Assembly (NCBI GenBank): GCA_021201175.1
Contig: JAJQFK010000225.1
Coordinates: forward strand, 1-32,411
Reading direction: 5' to 3'
From: Candidatus Gastranaerophilales bacterium
Lineage (GTDB): Bacteria; Cyanobacteriota; Vampirovibrionia; Gastranaerophilales; Gastranaerophilaceae
Length of the DNA stretch: 32,411 nt
Shown here: positions 30,366-32,411 of the stretch, piece after piece
Layout: each line of letters opens with the position of its first letter
Position numbering within the stretch: the stretch's first letter is position 1
Made by a program: the position numbers and the translations under genes
Notes under the pieces: generated by a model
Told to the model about the DNA's origin: nothing
Databases searched by the model: none
What the model saw: only the letters and a program-made list of their open reading frames with translations

Positions 30366-32411
30366 ATGAAAAAATTATTAAGCACTGCAATAGCAGCAGG
30401 ATTGTTTATATCAATGAATGTTTCTCCTGCTTGTGCACAACAAGTTTTAAACAGTGCAACTAACGGATCAGTAGATTTCAATGGCAACTATACAAATGAA
30501 AAAGTAATTGGCGGCAATGGTACTACAGGTACTTTCATCTGGGATAAATTTGATGTTGAATCTAATGAAACTTTTAACATTGAATTTACAAATCACAACC
30601 AAACAGCATTAAACTTAGTAAATGCTTCAGGCGGTATGTCGCATATTTATGGCAATATTACAAATTCCGGATGTTCCGGGTGCGGTTATGCCGATACAGG
30701 TAAAGTAATATTAATTAATCCTAACGGCGTATTATTCGGTAATGGTGCAAATGTTAATTTGAATTCATTTACCGTTTCAACGCTGGATGGTTCATATGAT
30801 TCAGAAAACAAACAACTAGTTTTAGAAAAAGGCTCAAATTCAAAGGCAGGTATTTATGTTATGGATGGAGCAAATATATACGGTGATAAAAATGTTACTT
30901 TTGCTTCAAATAATATTACTCAATATTCCGGCTCAAAAATATCAACTAACATAGATCCAAATGTAGGAAGTGATTCATACGGCAAGGTAAAATTAGTTAC
31001 TACAGACGGGGTTACATTTACCTATTATAATAATGGAGCAGTAAGAAATGTTTCAGATATAACAACATCAACCGATAAAATGGTAATACAATTAAACGGG
31101 GAAATAAATTCCGGACATATAGACGTAAGAAACTATTCAACTGATACGGATAGCGAAATTAATTTAAAAGGTGCAACATTAAAGGCAACAAAAGCTGTAT
31201 CAGGAAATGACGGTAATATCTGGTTAACTGCCTCTAATAAAGTTGTTATAGAAGATTCAACCCTTAAATCCGAAGGAACTACAAATATGGGGTATTCAAC
31301 TGCTACTTCTCTTGATGGCAATAGTACTGTAAGTATTGGGATATCTTCAATGTACCCTATAGCTTCCGGAGGAATAAAAATAGCTGCGGGAAATGAAGTA
31401 TCTATAGATTCAAGTACATTAAAAACCGGAGGAAATAGTATAAATATATCATCAAAAAATAGTGATGTCATAATCGATAATACATCCGTTGATACACAAG
31501 GCAATACTCTTGGTCTTGTCGGCGACAGATATGGTTATAGTGATTTAACAATAGCGGCAGGAGGAATAGCATCAATACAAAACGGTTCAACAATTCAAAG
31601 CGGAGATACAACCATAACCGGCGGAAAACGAACTCAAGTTGTAGATTCAACAGTAATAACTGATGGAATTGATATGACCGGAGAAAACATCTGGATATCG
31701 GATTCAAACATACAAGCATATGGCGCTTCTATAAATGCAGAAGCAACAAATGGCAATTTATTAGCTCAAAATTCATATTTAGCAAGCGGCGTACATGTTT
31801 ACCCGTATCATGACACAACAAAATCCATAACTTTAAAAGCATCAGGCGATTTAACAACAGAAGGACTAAATGTAAGCAATTCACAAACAAATTTATATTC
31901 CGGCAATAATATTAATGCAGAACTTTCAAACGTTGCAAACAAAGATGCCGGGCTTGTTGCAGAAGCTCAAAATAATGTAACAATCACAACTGACGGAACA
32001 TTATCAGTATCAAAATTAGTTGCTAAAAATGGTAATATGACAATAAATGCAGATAAAGTAATTGCAGGACTTCCATATACAGATGAAGAAAAAATATCAG
32101 GAGATGACAGTGAACGTTCATACATTTATGTAGCAAACGGAACATTTACATCAAATACAACAAGTGACAGCTACGAAGTAACGGCATCTGATACTGCAAC
32201 AACTGACGGCAATTATCAAATGAGGCATCATATTCAATACGGTGACGGCGAGGAAAAGATTTTATTAATAACCAAAATACCTAATGAAACACAAGATAAA
32301 ACTCAAAGTGCCGATACACCCCAAAAAAGTAATACACAATTAACAATGTTCGATGAAGACCAATCAAAAATGTTAAATAAATTACCAAGAAGACCTGAAT
32401 CATATAATAAC
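30366..32411 (+). CDS. Filamentous-haemagglutinin-type secreted protein with TPS domain (3' end outside window)
   Basis: An open frame runs from the ATG at 30366 to the window edge, 682 codons without a stop. A signal peptide is clear (KK, then LLSTAIAAGLFISMNV, cleavage near ACA-QQ, residue 24). The following ~150 residues are a two-partner-secretion (FhaB N-terminal) domain: LNLVNASGGMSHIYGNIT (the region normally reading 'N.v..g..S.I.G.i') and the hallmark KVILINPNGVLFGNGANVN with NSFTVSTL. The rest is a long run of beta-helix-like strands rich in N, S, T and G (for example NIWLTASNKVVIEDSTLKS), ending in a more charged, proline-containing stretch (KLPRRPESYNN), perhaps near its C-terminus. 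Such proteins are secreted through an outer-membrane TpsB channel and act as adhesins or exoproteins; no TpsB is in the window. C96 and C99 (CSGC-type pair) may form a disulphide. Confidence 0.85.
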   Translation, partial: MKKLLSTAIAAGLFISMNVSPACAQQVLNSATNGSVDFNGNYTNEKVIGGNGTTGTFIWDKFDVESNETFNIEFTNHNQTALNLVNASGGMSHIYGNITNSGCSGCGYADTGKVILINPNGVLFGNGANVNLNSFTVSTLDGSYDSENKQLVLEKGSNSKAGIYVMDGANIYGDKNVTFASNNITQYSGSKISTNIDPNVGSDSYGKVKLVTTDGVTFTYYNNGAVRNVSDITTSTDKMVIQLNGEINSGHIDVRNYSTDTDSEINLKGATLKATKAVSGNDGNIWLTASNKVVIEDSTLKSEGTTNMGYSTATSLDGNSTVSIGISSMYPIASGGIKIAAGNEVSIDSSTLKTGGNSINISSKNSDVIIDNTSVDTQGNTLGLVGDRYGYSDLTIAAGGIASIQNGSTIQSGDTTITGGKRTQVVDSTVITDGIDMTGENIWISDSNIQAYGASINAEATNGNLLAQNSYLASGVHVYPYHDTTKSITLKASGDLTTEGLNVSNSQTNLYSGNNINAELSNVANKDAGLVAEAQNNVTITTDGTLSVSKLVAKNGNMTINADKVIAGLPYTDEEKISGDDSERSYIYVANGTFTSNTTSDSYEVTASDTATTDGNYQMRHHIQYGDGEEKILLITKIPNETQDKTQSADTPQKSNTQLTMFDEDQSKMLNKLPRRPESYNN

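Noticed and set aside
31133..31719. Open frames on the minus strand inside the adhesin gene
   Set aside because: They overlap the strongly supported TPS-domain protein and look like antisense by-products of its repetitive codons.
1..32411. Template repeat for the putative DGR, and reverse transcriptase, within the window
   Set aside because: No second copy of the 279-413 sequence and no reverse-transcriptase motif were found on either strand, so the DGR idea depends on sequence outside the window.

Overview
The window looks like a chromosomal piece of a low-GC, Gram-negative, non-photosynthetic relative of the cyanobacteria (Melainabacteria/Vampirovibrionia, most likely a gut Gastranaerophilales-type organism). 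The main evidence is the RNA polymerase operon. The beta-prime subunit is encoded by two genes, rpoC1 and rpoC2, and RpoC2 carries an insertion of about 650 residues after the first half of the trigger loop. Both are hallmarks of the cyanobacterial line. Flagellar genes, FTLAEV-type prepilins, Kdo-pathway genes (diderm envelope) and a two-partner-secretion-like adhesin fit that lineage. The lineage call is inference; no rRNA is present.

Layout. 1-758: the 3' end of a DUF1566/Lcl-like surface protein whose last ~45 codons have the base pattern of a diversified region, then two tiny overlapping ORFs. 903-11252 (minus): a compact flagellar operon, transcribed in the order rod protein, rod protein, flgB, flgC, lytic transglycosylase, fliE, fliF, a FliG-position protein that is not a normal FliG, fliH, flhA, fliI. 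It holds the MS ring, rod, export gate protein and export ATPase; no hook, filament, switch (FliM/FliN), stator or FliPQR/FlhB gene lies here. 11428-13311 (plus): a short SpoIID-family protein and two small unknown genes, closed by a strong palindromic terminator. 13438-14517 (plus): leuB. 14518-14960: no gene, but a mosaic of short palindromic repeats. 14961-17157 (minus): a prepilin-like protein with a nine-C tract just after its start, and gltX. 17339-18843 (minus): kdsD-kdsC, translationally coupled. 18900-20774 (plus): a large membrane protein with two DUF1566-like modules. 20775-20991: two near-identical terminator hairpins between convergent genes. 20992-30042 (minus): rpoB-rpoC1-rpoC2. 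30366 to the end (plus): an incomplete filamentous-haemagglutinin-type secreted protein.

Themes. The window combines housekeeping genes (RNA polymerase, gltX, leuB, kdsCD) with surface machinery: flagellar basal body, pilin-like protein, lectin-fold-like modules, adhesin. The items most worth following up are the possible diversity-generating-retroelement target at the left edge, the divergent FliG-position protein, the C9 tract in the pilin gene, and the two-module membrane protein. No tRNA, rRNA, CRISPR array, transposase or integrase was seen.
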